From the NCBI RefSeq assembly GCF_024701375.2, contig NZ_CP113910.1, positions 3,968,001 through 4,032,000 on the forward strand: a stretch of DNA of 64,000 bases, read 5' to 3'. Under the pieces are notes generated by a model. The model was not told where the DNA came from. It searched no databases and worked only from the letters and a program-made list of their open reading frames with translations. The DNA comes from Streptomyces sp. KMM 9044. GTDB taxonomy: Bacteria; Actinomycetota; Actinomycetes; Streptomycetales; Streptomycetaceae. Of the stretch, positions 46,623 to 55,363 are shown piece by piece. The position numbers were made by a program, and so were the translations under genes. The first letter of the stretch is position 1, and each line of letters begins with the position of its first letter.

Positions 46623-47423
46623 TCACGCCTGGGTCGGTGCCTCGGTGGCGTCCAGGGCGGCCGTCTCGTCCGCATCCGCCGCCTTTTGGCGGTCGGCCCC
46701 GGCCTCCTGCCGGCCGGCCTTGGCCTTCGCTTCCTCGGCGGCCCGCTCGACCTTCTCCGGCGTAACGAATCGATAACCCACGTTCCGCACGGTGCCGATC
46801 AGCGACTCGTGCTCGGGGCCGAGCTTGGCGCGCAGCCGCCGCACGTGGACGTCGACCGTCCGGGTGCCGCCGAAGTAGTCATAGCCCCAGACCTCCTGCA
46901 GGAGCTGGGCGCGGGTGAAGACCCGGCCGGGGTGCTGGGCGAGGTACTTCAGGAGCTCGAACTCCTTGAACGTGAGATCGAGGACGCGGCCTTTGAGCTT
47001 GGCGCTGTAGGTCGCCTCGTCGACGGACAGGTCGCCGTTGCGGATCTCCATGGGGGAGTCGTCGCTGACGATCTGCTGCCGGCCCATGGCGAGCCGCAGC
47101 CGGGCCTCCACCTCCGCCGGTCCGGCGGTGTCGAGGAGGACGTCGTCGATGCCCCACTCCGCGGTGACGGCGGCGAGGCCGCCCTCGGTCACCACGAGGA
47201 CGAGGGGGCAGCCGGGGCCCGTGGAGCGCAGCAGCTGGCACAGGTTGCGGACCTGCGGGAGGTCGCGCCGGCCGTCGACGAGGATGACGTCGGCGCCGGG
47301 GGTGTCGACCAGGGCGGGGCCCTCGGCGGGGGCCACGCGCACATGATGGAGCAGCAGGCCGAGGGCGGGGAGTACCTCCGCCGACGGCTGGAGGGCGTTG
47401 GTCAGCAGGAGCAGTGAACTCAT
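46623..47423 (-). CDS. glnR: Nitrogen response regulator GlnR
   Basis: OmpR-type orphan regulator of 266 aa that controls nitrogen assimilation (glnA, amtB, nir and others). Atypical receiver domain with conserved D50 (VILVDGRRD) but no full phosphorylation pocket, then a winged helix ([55 protein letters not shown]). The 45-residue Ala/Glu tail is typical of Streptomyces GlnR. The ATG at 47423 fits the known N-terminus ([10 protein letters not shown]). No kinase is adjacent, as usual. Confidence 0.95.
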   Translation of the reverse strand: MSSLLLLTNALQPSAEVLPALGLLLHHVRVAPAEGPALVDTPGADVILVDGRRDLPQVRNLCQLLRSTGPGCPLVLVVTEGGLAAVTAEWGIDDVLLDTAGPAEVEARLRLAMGRQQIVSDDSPMEIRNGDLSVDEATYSAKLKGRVLDLTFKEFELLKYLAQHPGRVFTRAQLLQEVWGYDYFGGTRTVDVHVRRLRAKLGPEHESLIGTVRNVGYRFVTPEKVERAAEEAKAKAGRQEAGADRQKAADADETAALDATEAPTQA

Positions 47424-47811
47424 CGCACCCCTCCGTTGTATCCGTTGTATCCGTCGAGTCCGTCGAGGACGCGGTCCCGGCCCCGGTGGTCGGGCCGTGG
47501 TGCTGCCCACGACCGGGCCGTCATTCGTACGTGCACGGTTCGCTCGCCCATAACGTCTGGTTCCTCCTCGGTCCCTGCGAGGACGTTTACGGCACTGCTT
47601 CGTGCGTTTCGACGGCCCGTACACCGGCGGTTTCCCGCGCCGTATACAACGCTTCCGAAAGCACAAAAGGACCCGGGGGCTTCACTGCCCGAGTCCTCTC
47701 CCCAGGAGAATAGCCGACATGGGCACCGGTTCGGCAGGTCGTGTGGCGTTTTCCCTCAAGGGGCCGCATGCCAGGACACGTGGTGTGACGCGCGAAGTCA
47801 CAGGTGGCGGT
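47424..47811. other. Divergent promoter region, glnR / hydrolase
   Basis: 388 bases. Near glnR there are short repeats (TCCGTTGTATCCGTTGTATCCGTC). Around 47640-47700 the sequence is locally AT-richer, with GTATACAACGC and an imperfect GGACCCGGGGGC/GCCCGAGTCC inverted repeat. No gene is supported, although a plus frame stays open through it. Confidence 0.5.
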
Positions 47812-48642
47812 ATGTCTTTCCGGACGTTTTTGCACACGGCGGACGGGGTGCGAATCAATTCCGTATACAACCCGGCGGTGCCCGAAAAGGTGATCGTGGA
47901 GGACGACCCACGGCCGCCTTCCCGTGACCTCGTGTTCGTGATCGCGCACGGGTTCACGGGGGATGCGGACCGGCCACATGTACGGCGGGTTGCGGGCGTG
48001 TTCGCCCGGTACGGGGCCGTCGTCACCTTCTCCTTCCGCGGGCACGGCGCCTCGGGCGGGCGGTCCACGGTCGGGGACCGTGAGGTGCTGGACCTGGCGG
48101 CGGCGGTCTCCTGGGCCCGGGAACTGGGGCACGCGCGCGTGGCGAGGGTCGGGTTCTCGATGGGCGGCTCGGTGGTGCTGCGGCACGCGGCGTTGTGCGG
48201 GGAGGGGGAGGAGGAGGGGGACGGAGGACTCTTCGCGGGCACCGGTACCGGTGGTCCGGATGCCGTGGTGTCGGTGAGCGGCCCGGCCCGGTGGTTCTAC
48301 CGGGGTACGGCTCCGATGCGGCGGCTGCACTGGCTGGTGACCCGGCCCTCGGGCCGGCTCGTGGGGCGCTACGGGCTGCGGACCCGGATCCACCACCGGG
48401 CCGGGGACCCCGTACCGCTGTCCCCGGTCGAGGCGGTGCCGAGGATCGCGCCGACGCCGCTGCTGGTCGTGCACGGCGACCGGGACGGCTACTTCCCGCT
48501 CGACCATCCGCGCATGCTGGCGGCTGCGGCCGGCGAGCACGGGGAGCTGTGGGTGGAGCCGGGCATGGGCCACGCGGAGAACGCGGCCCCCGACGGCCTG
48601 CTGCACCGGATAGGTGACCGGGCGGTGGCCCGGGCGGGCTAG
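47812..48642 (+). CDS. Alpha/beta hydrolase
   Basis: Protein of 276 aa with an alpha/beta-hydrolase fold: oxyanion region VIAHGFTGD, GHGASGG, nucleophile elbow GFSMGGS (Ser), acid in VVHGDRDGYFP and His in GMGHAEN. Likely an esterase or acyl-transfer lipase of unknown substrate. AGGTGG is close to the ATG; GTG starts upstream are possible. Followed 39 bp later by a MoaD-like gene. Confidence 0.85.
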   Translation: MSFRTFLHTADGVRINSVYNPAVPEKVIVEDDPRPPSRDLVFVIAHGFTGDADRPHVRRVAGVFARYGAVVTFSFRGHGASGGRSTVGDREVLDLAAAVSWARELGHARVARVGFSMGGSVVLRHAALCGEGEEEGDGGLFAGTGTGGPDAVVSVSGPARWFYRGTAPMRRLHWLVTRPSGRLVGRYGLRTRIHHRAGDPVPLSPVEAVPRIAPTPLLVVHGDRDGYFPLDHPRMLAAAAGEHGELWVEPGMGHAENAAPDGLLHRIGDRAVARAG

Positions 48643-48681
48643 CCTGACCGTGTCCACTGTCGAACGATGAGGAACCTGTTG

Positions 48682-48936
48682 ATGGCAAAGGTCACGGTGC
48701 GGTACTGGGCCGCCGCCAAGGCCGCGGCCGGGGCGGCCGAGGAGTCGTACGAGGCGGTCACGCTCGCCGACGCGCTCGCCGCGGCACGTGAGCGACACCC
48801 CGGCGAACTCGCACGTGTCCTGCGGCGATGCTCGTTCCTCGTCGACAGCGACCCCGTGGGCACCCGCGAACATGAGACGGTACGGCTGGCCGACGGCGGC
48901 ACGGTCGAGGTGCTCCCGCCGTTCGCAGGAGGGTGA
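48682..48936 (+). CDS. MoaD/ThiS-family sulfur carrier protein
   Basis: Ubiquitin-like protein of 84 aa ending FAGG, the di-glycine tail that is adenylated and thiocarboxylated in sulfur carriers. Beta-grasp core: VTVRYWAAAKAAAG ... LADALAAARERHP ... VEVLPPFAGG. GAGGAA lies nine bases before this ATG; an earlier ATG (48667) is less well placed. Works in molybdopterin or another thiolation pathway; close to a sulfur block. Confidence 0.9.
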   Translation: MAKVTVRYWAAAKAAAGAAEESYEAVTLADALAAARERHPGELARVLRRCSFLVDSDPVGTREHETVRLADGGTVEVLPPFAGG

Positions 48937-48939
48937 GCG

Positions 48940-50277
48940 ATGACCAACCAGCCGTATCAGGGCTACGACGGGTACGACGGACGCCGAGAGGGCCACGAGG
49001 GCCACGAGGGCCACGAGGGCTACGACCCCTACGGCCGGCCCCGGCATCGGCATCAGCGTCCCGAGGATCAGGTGCAGCAGGGGCAGGCGCAGGCGTGGCC
49101 CGGTGGGCAGCAGGCGTACGACGATCCGCACGCCGCCCAGCAGTACACGCAGCAGTGGCAGGGGCAGACATGGGAGACGCGGATGCAGCCGCCGGTCCCG
49201 CCGACGGCCGCGGAGGAGACGTCGTACCTGCCCCCACAGACCGGACAGGTTCCGCAGTCCCCTGCCGCTCCGCAGGCCCAGCAGGCCCCTCCGGGACATC
49301 CCGGATACGCGGGTCGGGGTGACGGCGGCATGCCGAGCGGGCCCGCGGTGTACGCGGGGTACGGGGTGGCTTCCACCCACGGGACGCCGATCGGCGCCTC
49401 CGCCCCGCCTGCCGCACCCCCGGTCCCCGACGCTTCCCCTCCCCCTGCCCATCCCACGTCCACCCCCGCTCCCGGCGCCCCGGGCGGTCCCGGGTACGGG
49501 CCCGCCACCCTCGCCGGGAACACCCGGGTCACGGACGCGCAGCGCGCCCGCGCGGAGGGGCGTTCGCCGGTCATCGAGCCCGGCATGCAGCCGGCGGCGC
49601 TCACCGCGCTGCTGGGGCTGCTGCTCGCCGGCGGGGCGGCACTGGGCACGTACGCCCTGCTCGTACCGCTGGTGGCCCTCCAAGGGCTCACCGCGGCCGG
49701 CTGGTTCCGGCTGAACGGCATGTGGCCCGCGCGGCAGGGCATCGCGCTGGGTTTCCTCGGGGCGCTGGTCGCGGACGTGGCGCTGCTCGCGTCCGACCGG
49801 TCGCCGACGGCCCTTCTCGGCACGCTCGGCGTGTGGGTGCTGCTGTCGCTGGTGCTCCAGCTCCGGTCGCACGCCGATCCCGACGAGCGGATGTACGGCC
49901 TGACGGCGACGGTCACCGCGGCCGCGCTGGCGATCGTGGCGAGCGGCCACCTGGCGGCCGACGCCGACGCGGTGACCGTCGGCGGGGCCGCCGTGGCGGC
50001 GGCGGTCGTGGCACGGGCGCTGCCCTTGCCGACGCCGGCGTCCGTGGTGGCGGCGCTGCTTGTGGCGGCCGGTGCGGGTGCGCTGGTCGGCGGGATGACG
50101 GGGTTCGGCGCCTCGGGCGCGCTGGTCGGCGCGGGCACGGCGGTCTGCGCCCTGATCGGCCACCGTGCCGCGAGCTACGATTACCCGTCCCGGTTCGTCC
50201 ACTTCACGGCCGGAGTGGCGCTGCCCCTGGCCGCGGCGGCACCGGCGGTGTACGTACTGGGCCGCCTGGCCGGCTGA
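48940..50277 (+). CDS. Pro/Gln-rich polytopic membrane protein
   Basis: Protein of 445 aa. The first 210 residues are disordered: GHEGHEGHEG repeats, then Gln-, Pro- and Ala-rich sequence. The C-terminal half has about eight hydrophobic helices (LTALLGLLLAGGAALGTYALL to FTAGVALPLAAAAPAVYVLG). It starts three bases after the MoaD gene, so they are co-transcribed. Conserved in Streptomyces; function unknown. Confidence 0.82.
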   Translation: MTNQPYQGYDGYDGRREGHEGHEGHEGYDPYGRPRHRHQRPEDQVQQGQAQAWPGGQQAYDDPHAAQQYTQQWQGQTWETRMQPPVPPTAAEETSYLPPQTGQVPQSPAAPQAQQAPPGHPGYAGRGDGGMPSGPAVYAGYGVASTHGTPIGASAPPAAPPVPDASPPPAHPTSTPAPGAPGGPGYGPATLAGNTRVTDAQRARAEGRSPVIEPGMQPAALTALLGLLLAGGAALGTYALLVPLVALQGLTAAGWFRLNGMWPARQGIALGFLGALVADVALLASDRSPTALLGTLGVWVLLSLVLQLRSHADPDERMYGLTATVTAAALAIVASGHLAADADAVTVGGAAVAAAVVARALPLPTPASVVAALLVAAGAGALVGGMTGFGASGALVGAGTAVCALIGHRAASYDYPSRFVHFTAGVALPLAAAAPAVYVLGRLAG

Positions 50278-50450
50278 CGTGGTGAGCGGTACCTGTGACG
50301 GGTGCCCCTGGCGGGTGCCTGTCACAGGTGATCGACAATCCCGGGGTTCTCCCGGCCGGGAGGGTTACTCTCGCGCAGGACGGCTGCCCGGTTGTCGGCC
50401 CGGTTGTCGGAGGACTGCCGTCGAAACGCACTAGGTGGGGACTCAACCGC

Positions 50451-51191
50451 ATGCGCGCACTGCGAATACTGCTGATCATCGTCGTGATACTGGGCGGCAT
50501 CTTCGTGATCGTGGACCGCCTCGCGGTCAACTTCGCGGAGGGCGAGGTGGCCGACCGGCTCAAGTCGAGGGAGAACCTCAGCACCACCCCCGACGTGTCC
50601 ATCCACGGTTTCCCCTTCCTCACCCAGATCGCCGGCGGCTCCCTCGACGAGGTGCAGATAGGGATCGACGAGTACGAGGCCGGCACCGGCGACGGCGGAC
50701 AGAACATCCGGATCGACGATCTGCGCGCCGACATGAAGGGTGTCGAGTTCTCCGGCGACTTCGGCTCCGCCACCGCCGCCGACGCGACCGGCACCGCGAG
50801 CGTGACCTACGACGAGCTGCTCAGGACCGCCAAGTCCGAGTCCACGGACGTGGGCCCCGGGGTCACCGCCTCCGTCGTCGGCCTGACCGACGGCGGCAAC
50901 GGGAAGATCACGATAGCGGTGGAGGCCACCGTGCTCGGCACCAAGCTGCCCGAGCCGGTCACCGTCCTCAGCTCCGTGACGGTCGTGGACGGCGACACCG
51001 TGCGGGTCCAGGCGGACTCCCTGCCGTCGTTCGGCGGCGTCGAGATGGCCGAGGCGCGGGTACGGGAGATCACCGACTTCGAACAGAAGATCGACGGCCT
51101 GCCCGGCGGGATCAAGCTCGACAGGGTCGAGGCGGGGAAGTCCGGCGTCGACATCACCGTGCAGGGCTCCGACGTCCGGCTCGCCGGGTAG
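50451..51191 (+). CDS. DUF2993 (LmeA-like) membrane-anchored protein
   Basis: Protein of 246 aa with one N-terminal membrane helix (residues 4-24) and an extracellular DUF2993 domain (VSIHGFPFLTQIAGGSLDEVQIGID ..., ending VDITVQGSDVRLAG). LmeA homologues in mycobacteria bind phospholipid and affect mannan elongation; here the role is inferred only. ATG 50451 is supported by the immediate membrane helix. Confidence 0.85.
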   Translation: MRALRILLIIVVILGGIFVIVDRLAVNFAEGEVADRLKSRENLSTTPDVSIHGFPFLTQIAGGSLDEVQIGIDEYEAGTGDGGQNIRIDDLRADMKGVEFSGDFGSATAADATGTASVTYDELLRTAKSESTDVGPGVTASVVGLTDGGNGKITIAVEATVLGTKLPEPVTVLSSVTVVDGDTVRVQADSLPSFGGVEMAEARVREITDFEQKIDGLPGGIKLDRVEAGKSGVDITVQGSDVRLAG

Positions 51192-51404
51192 GCGGACGGC
51201 CGGGTCGGCGGGGTCCGGTGGACCCCGGATGTCCGACAGGTGAGACAGGGGGGTCCGTAGAGCAGCCGCGGGAGGGGGAGCGGTCGGGTCCGGGGCGGCG
51301 GGCGGCGGGCTCGGCGCTCCCGTGCTCCCGCATCGCGGACAATCTTTTCTCAGTATGTGATACGGCGGTGACATGCCCGCCCTGCCCTCCTTACGATCGA
51401 CAGC

Positions 51405-51512
51405 ATGCAGTGTCAGACGAGCGTCCTCCGAGCGCGGGGACAAGCGGATCTCACGAAGCGGCGGGCAGTGGACCTCTGCCGCGTGGCCGCCATGCTCTGT
51501 CGGCCTTTCTGA
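51405..51512 (+). CDS. Leader peptide upstream of cysA
   Basis: Open frame of 35 codons ending KRRAVDLCRVAAMLCRPF and TGA. The RRxVDLxRVxxxLC motif is the hallmark of the short Cys-containing leader peptides found before sulfur-assimilation genes in Streptomyces. The start ATG 51405 is uncertain; shorter in-frame starts may be used. Translation of the two Cys codons close to the stop could sense cysteine supply and control the downstream gene by attenuation. Confidence 0.7.
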   Translation: MQCQTSVLRARGQADLTKRRAVDLCRVAAMLCRPF

Positions 51513-51641
51513 GCGGACGCCCCGCCGTCCGCATCCCCGCCTCGCCCCGCCGAGGTGTATCCGTGCGCCCGCTCCCGTCGGAGCGGCCGCGCACCCTCGC
51601 CCTCGCACGCCCTGCCGCAACTGCCCCGGAGGAGACAGAGC
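51513..51641 (+). promoter_or_regulatory. Leader region between peptide and cysA
   Basis: 129 bases containing short stems, for example CGGAC/GTCCG at 51514-51531 and GCTCC/GGAGC near 51570, and ending in GGAGGAGACAGAGC before cysA. Suited to ribosome-controlled folding. The stretch 51192-51404 upstream holds a CGGGGTCC/GGACCCCG hairpin (51209-51227) and nothing else recognisable. Confidence 0.45.
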
Positions 51642-52487
51642 ATGAGCCGTAACGACGTACTGGTCGACGCAGACTGGGTCGAGGAGCACCTGGACGACCC
51701 GAAGATCGCCCTCGTCGAGGTGGACGAGGACACCACCGCGTACGAGAAGAACCACATCAGGAACGCCATCCGGATCGACTGGACCAAGGACCTCCAGGAC
51801 CCGGTCCGCCGTGACTTCGTCGACCGGGCGGGCTTCGAGAAGCTCCTGTCGGAGAAGGGCGTCTCCAACGACCACACGGTGGTCCTCTACGGCGGCAACA
51901 ACAACTGGTTCGCCTCGTACGCGTACTGGTACTTCAAGCTGTACGGCCACGAGAACGTCAGGCTCCTCGACGGCGGCCGCAAGAAGTGGGAGCTGGACGC
52001 CCGCGAGCTGGTCCCCGGCGACGAGGTCCCCGAGCGCGCGAAGACGGACTACAAGGCCAAGCCGCAGGACCAGTCCATCCGCGCCTACCGTGACGACGTC
52101 GTCGCCGCCATCGGCGCGCAGAACATCGTCGACGTGCGCTCGCCCGACGAGTTCAGCGGCAAGCTGCTCGCGCCGGCCCATCTGCCGCAGGAGCAGTCGC
52201 AGCGCCCCGGCCACGTGCCGAGCTCCCGCAACATCCCGTGGTCGAAGAACGCCAACGACGACGGCACCTTCAAGTCCGACGAGGAGCTCAAGGCCCTCTA
52301 TGAGGACGAGCAGGTCGACCTCTCCAAGGACACCATCGCCCTGTGCCGCATCGGTGAGCGCTCCGCGCTGACCTGGTTCGTGCTGCACGAGCTGCTGGGC
52401 GTGGAGAACGTCAAGAACTACGACGGCTCCTGGACCGAGTACGGCTCCCTCGTCGGCGTGCCGATCGAACTCGGCTCCGGCAAGTAG
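51642..52487 (+). CDS. cysA: Thiosulfate sulfurtransferase (rhodanese), CysA type
   Basis: Two-domain rhodanese of 281 aa. The inactive N-terminal domain precedes a catalytic domain with C235 in CRIGER, the persulfide-forming active-site loop. Also typical: GGNNNWFASYAYWYF and HVPSSRNIPW. Moves sulfane sulfur from thiosulfate to acceptors. Strong GGAGGAG site. Preceded by a Cys-containing leader peptide and followed 55 bp later by the DUF1416 gene with which it is usually paired. Confidence 0.93.
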   Translation: MSRNDVLVDADWVEEHLDDPKIALVEVDEDTTAYEKNHIRNAIRIDWTKDLQDPVRRDFVDRAGFEKLLSEKGVSNDHTVVLYGGNNNWFASYAYWYFKLYGHENVRLLDGGRKKWELDARELVPGDEVPERAKTDYKAKPQDQSIRAYRDDVVAAIGAQNIVDVRSPDEFSGKLLAPAHLPQEQSQRPGHVPSSRNIPWSKNANDDGTFKSDEELKALYEDEQVDLSKDTIALCRIGERSALTWFVLHELLGVENVKNYDGSWTEYGSLVGVPIELGSGK

Positions 52488-52542
52488 GCCTCACCCGGAG
52501 CACGACCTCGACCAGACCACTAGACCAGTTCAGGAGTACGCC

Positions 52543-52830
52543 ATGTGCGGTGCGAAGGCCGGTGGCCCGGACGCCTCGACGATCAAGCCCGGCGAGACCA
52601 CCATCCAGGGTCATGTGACCCGTGACGGCGAGCCGGTGACGGGCTACGTCCGTCTGCTGGACTCGACCGGAGAGTTCACCGCGGAGGTCCCGACCTCCGC
52701 CACCGGGCAGTTCCGCTTCTACGCGGCGGAGGGCACCTGGACCGTCCGCGCCCTGGTGCCAGGCGGTACCGCGGACCGCACGGTCGTCGCCCGGCAGGGC
52801 GGGCTGGCCGAGGTCGCCATCGCGGTGTGA
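52543..52830 (+). CDS. DUF1416 protein
   Basis: Protein of 95 aa starting MCGAKAGGPDA, a Cys-containing start conserved in DUF1416, then a small beta-sandwich (TTIQGHVTRDGEPVTGYVRLLD ... GQFRFYAAEGTWTVRAL). It almost always follows cysA in actinobacteria and probably serves in sulfur transfer. AGGAG lies before the ATG. Confidence 0.92.
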   Translation: MCGAKAGGPDASTIKPGETTIQGHVTRDGEPVTGYVRLLDSTGEFTAEVPTSATGQFRFYAAEGTWTVRALVPGGTADRTVVARQGGLAEVAIAV

Positions 52831-52837
52831 GGGCTCG

Positions 52838-52894
52838 CCGAAGGGCCGCGTTCCACGGAGGCCGGACCCCGGCACCGGGGACGTGGCCCTTCGG
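52838..52894 (+). terminator. Stem-loop after DUF1416 gene
   Basis: CCGAAGGGCC pairs with GGCCCTTCGG across a long internal segment that contains a smaller CCGG hairpin. Position after the stop suggests termination of the cysA operon. Confidence 0.6.
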
Positions 52895-52942
52895 CACACC
52901 TGCGTGCCTGCACTCCCGCGGACCCGGTTCTACGCTGGGAAC

Positions 52943-53203
52943 ATGTACGCGCGCAGGCGGCATGTCTACTTCGTCATGATGGGCACGTGCATCACGCTGT
53001 TCCTCCTGGCCTGCGGTGTCGTGCGGCTCTGGTCGGTGCCGGTGGCCGTGGGCATGTGCGTGGTGGCCATGGTCATCCCGCCGTTCGCCGCCGTGGTCGC
53101 CAACCGGCGCGGCCCCGATGACCGCTGGTGGGACGACCCCTCGGGCGACCCCGAGTCCGACGCGTGGTGGGACGAGCTGGACGGGAAGAAACGGCCGCGC
53201 TAG
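52943..53203 (+). CDS. DUF3099 membrane protein
   Basis: Protein of 86 aa with two membrane helices (YFVMMGTCITLFLLACGVV and VPVAVGMCVVAMVIPPFAAVVA) and an acidic, Trp-rich C-terminus (DDRWWDDPSGDPESDAWWDEL). DUF3099 family, function unknown. TACGCT lies six bases before the ATG, so the mRNA is probably leaderless. Confidence 0.85.
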   Translation: MYARRRHVYFVMMGTCITLFLLACGVVRLWSVPVAVGMCVVAMVIPPFAAVVANRRGPDDRWWDDPSGDPESDAWWDELDGKKRPR

Positions 53204-53213
53204 AACAGTGGCC

Positions 53214-53600
53214 ATGCCCCCGACGAAGCTGTCCACCGTCGTGCTCGACGCGCACGATGCCCACGAACTCGCCGGTTTCTACCTACGGCTGCTGGGTTAC
53301 GAGGTGCGTGCCGAGGAACCGCACTGGGTCCTCATCGGCCCGCCCCCCGGCACGGAGGGGACGGCACTGGCCTTCGAGACGGAACCCGCGTACGCGCCGC
53401 CCGTGTGGCCGACCAGGAATCCGGGCGACCAGCAGATGATGCTGCACCTCGACATCGAGGTCGACGACCTGGCGGCACAGGCCGCGCGGGCCGTGGCCGA
53501 GGGCGCCCGGCTCACCGAGCAGCAGCCCCAGGACGACGTACGCGTCCTGCTCGACCCCTCGGGACACCCCTTCTGCCTGTGGACGCGGTCCGGTCAGTAG
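53214..53600 (+). CDS. VOC-family (glyoxalase-like) protein
   Basis: Protein of 128 aa with one vicinal-oxygen-chelate fold: VVLDAHDAHELAGFYLRLLGYEV, LHLDIEVDDLAAQAARAVAEGA and LLDPSGHPFCLW. Metal ligands expected from His and Glu in these strands. Probably a dioxygenase or lyase-like enzyme or resistance protein; substrate unknown. Convergent with the DsrE gene, overlapping by seven bases at the stops. Confidence 0.88.
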   Translation: MPPTKLSTVVLDAHDAHELAGFYLRLLGYEVRAEEPHWVLIGPPPGTEGTALAFETEPAYAPPVWPTRNPGDQQMMLHLDIEVDDLAAQAARAVAEGARLTEQQPQDDVRVLLDPSGHPFCLWTRSGQ

Positions 53601-53956
53601 ACGAGGGCCTGCGTGTCGTCCGCCAGTGCCTCCTGGACGAACACCTGCGCGCCCGCGATGCGCACGCCCGCGATGACGTCCCTCTCCGTGATGTCCCGGC
53701 GCGCCGCGCACTGGGTGCACAGGGTGAGACGGCCCCCCGCGACGATCGAGTCCAGCAGGTCGGGCAGCGGCGCCGCGTGCGGCAGCTCGAACTCCGCGGC
53801 CCTGCCCGGCAGCGCGAACCACGCCGACTCACCGGTGAGCCACAGCGAGACCTCCACCCCGCTGGCCACCGCCACCGCCGCCACCGTGAACGCCTGCGAG
53901 CAGCGCTCGGGAGCATCGGCCCCCGCGGTCACCTTGAGCACGAGCTTCTTCGCCAT
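53594..53956 (-). CDS. DsrE/DsrF-like protein
   Basis: Protein of 120 aa with a DsrE fold: KKLVLKVTAGADAPERCSQAF, VEVSLWLTGESAWFAL, and LTLCTQCAARRDI containing two cysteines where DsrE sulfur carriers have theirs. Likely handles sulfane sulfur, consistent with the neighbouring cysA block. Its stop overlaps the end of the VOC gene on the other strand. Confidence 0.87.
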   Translation of the reverse strand: MAKKLVLKVTAGADAPERCSQAFTVAAVAVASGVEVSLWLTGESAWFALPGRAAEFELPHAAPLPDLLDSIVAGGRLTLCTQCAARRDITERDVIAGVRIAGAQVFVQEALADDTQALVY

Positions 53957-54135
53957 GCGCGCATCGTAGTCACCCTCGTCCCTCCGTACCCGCGAGCCCG
54001 CCGCCGGGTGACCGCAGGTCCCGACCGCCACCCCCACCGCCGGGTGGGTGCACGACGGGGCCGGGGTCCGGCCGCGTAAGCTGGGGGCTGCCCTGTGCAC
54101 ACGTCATGCACCGCACCCCGCTCAAGGAGCATCCC

Positions 54136-54234
54136 GTGGTTCTCTTCTACGAAGCCCTGCTGGTCCTGGTCGCCGTCGGCGTTCTCGCCTTCGCCGGGCT
54201 CGCCGTGAAGAAGCTGTACCAGGGTCAGCGCTGA
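54136..54234 (+). CDS. 32-aa single-pass membrane protein
   Basis: GTG start with a clean AAGGAG site seven bases upstream encodes 32 residues: VVLFYEALLVLVAVGVLAFAG then LAVKKLYQGQR. One membrane helix with a short positive tail. An in-frame ATG ten codons upstream lacks a site. Ends 25 bases before the nitrobindin-like gene and is probably co-transcribed with it. Function unknown. Confidence 0.72.
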   Translation: MVLFYEALLVLVAVGVLAFAGLAVKKLYQGQR

Positions 54235-54259
54235 CCGCCCACTCCAGGAACTGTCACTG

Positions 54260-54835
54260 ATGATCGAGATCCCGTCCGACCTCCACAAGGACCTCGTACC
54301 GCTCGCCTTTCTGCTGGGCGACTGGGCGGGCGCAGGTGTGCACGACTTCCCCGGCGCCGAGAAGTGCAACGTCGGGCAGGAGGTCTCCTTCACCCACGAC
54401 GGCCGGGACTTCCTGGAGTACTCCTCCCGTACCTGGGTGCTCGACGAGGACGGCGGCAAGGCCCGGCCGCTCGAGTCCGAGCACGGCTTCTGGCGGATCG
54501 ATGCCCAGCGCAAGGTCGAGGTCACGATGACCCGCGACGACGGCGTCATCGAGATCTGGTACGGCGAGCTGGCCCACCAGAAGCCGCAGATCGACCTGGT
54601 GACGGACGCCGTGGCGCGCACCGCGGCCTCCCGGCCCTACAGCGGCGGCAAGCGGCTGTACGGCTACGTCAAGAGCGACCTGATGTGGGTCGGCGAGAAG
54701 CAGACCCCCGAGGTCGAGCTGCGCCCCTACATGTCGGCGCAGCTGAAGAAGGTCGTCACTCCCGAGGACGTCGAGCGCTGGGCCAAGGCCCTGCCCGACG
54801 ACATGCCGGACGACGGGATCGCCTTCTTCAGGTGA
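54260..54835 (+). CDS. Nitrobindin-like (FABP-like) protein
   Basis: Protein of 191 aa of the heme-binding nitrobindin family (THAP4-like beta barrel). Signature GDWAGAGVHDFP resembles the family's GxWxGxG motif; the barrel runs through FLEYSSRTWVLDEDG ... HGFWRIDAQRKVEVTM ... IWYGELA. Proximal His candidate lies near the C-terminus. Family members bind ferric heme and react with NO or peroxynitrite. It precedes the regulator Nur. Confidence 0.87.
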   Translation: MIEIPSDLHKDLVPLAFLLGDWAGAGVHDFPGAEKCNVGQEVSFTHDGRDFLEYSSRTWVLDEDGGKARPLESEHGFWRIDAQRKVEVTMTRDDGVIEIWYGELAHQKPQIDLVTDAVARTAASRPYSGGKRLYGYVKSDLMWVGEKQTPEVELRPYMSAQLKKVVTPEDVERWAKALPDDMPDDGIAFFR

Positions 54836-54916
54836 GCCCTCCGGCTCCGGAAGCCGGGGCCCGCGAGCCCGGCACGATCCGGATGGCAGGCCGTCGGCAG
54901 GCCCTAGACTCGTGGT

Positions 54917-55354
54917 GTGGTGAGCACCGACTGGAAGAGCGATCTCAGGCAGCGCGGCTACCGGCTGACGCCGCAGCGACAGCTCGTGCTCGAAGCCGTC
55001 GACACGCTTGAGCACGCGACCCCCGACGACATTCTCGTGGAAGTGCGGAGAACGGCGTCGGGGGTCAACATCTCGACCGTCTACCGCACCCTGGAGCTCC
55101 TGGAGGAGCTGGGTCTGGTCAGTCACGCCCACCTCGGGCACGGCGCTCCGACCTACCACCTCGCGGACCGGCACCACCACCTCCACCTCGTCTGCCGGGA
55201 CTGCACCGAGGTCATCGAGGCGGACGTGCAGGTGGCCGCCGAGTTCACGGCGAAGCTGCGCGACACCTTCGGTTTCGACACCGACATGAAGCACTTCGCG
55301 ATCTTCGGCCGTTGCAAGGACTGTTCCCTGAAGGGTTCAACGACCGAGTCGTAG
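54917..55354 (+). CDS. nur: Nickel-responsive Fur-family regulator Nur
   Basis: Fur-family repressor of 145 aa. Winged helix (LRQRGYRLTPQRQLVLEAVDTL ... TASGVNISTVYRTLELLEELGLV) and metal-binding dimerisation domain with the His cluster DRHHHLHLVCRDC and a second CKDC, as in the structure-solved S. coelicolor Nur, to which this sequence is nearly identical as I remember it. Nur with Ni(II) represses nickel uptake and sodF and allows sodN expression. TAGACT lies six bases before the GTG, giving a leaderless start. Confidence 0.95.
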   Translation: MVSTDWKSDLRQRGYRLTPQRQLVLEAVDTLEHATPDDILVEVRRTASGVNISTVYRTLELLEELGLVSHAHLGHGAPTYHLADRHHHLHLVCRDCTEVIEADVQVAAEFTAKLRDTFGFDTDMKHFAIFGRCKDCSLKGSTTES

Positions 55355-55363
55355 GCTAGGAGT

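Noticed and set aside
47587..50325. Minus-strand open frame of 912 codons
   Set aside because: Shadow of three well-supported plus-strand genes; composition is Arg/Gly/Pro noise.
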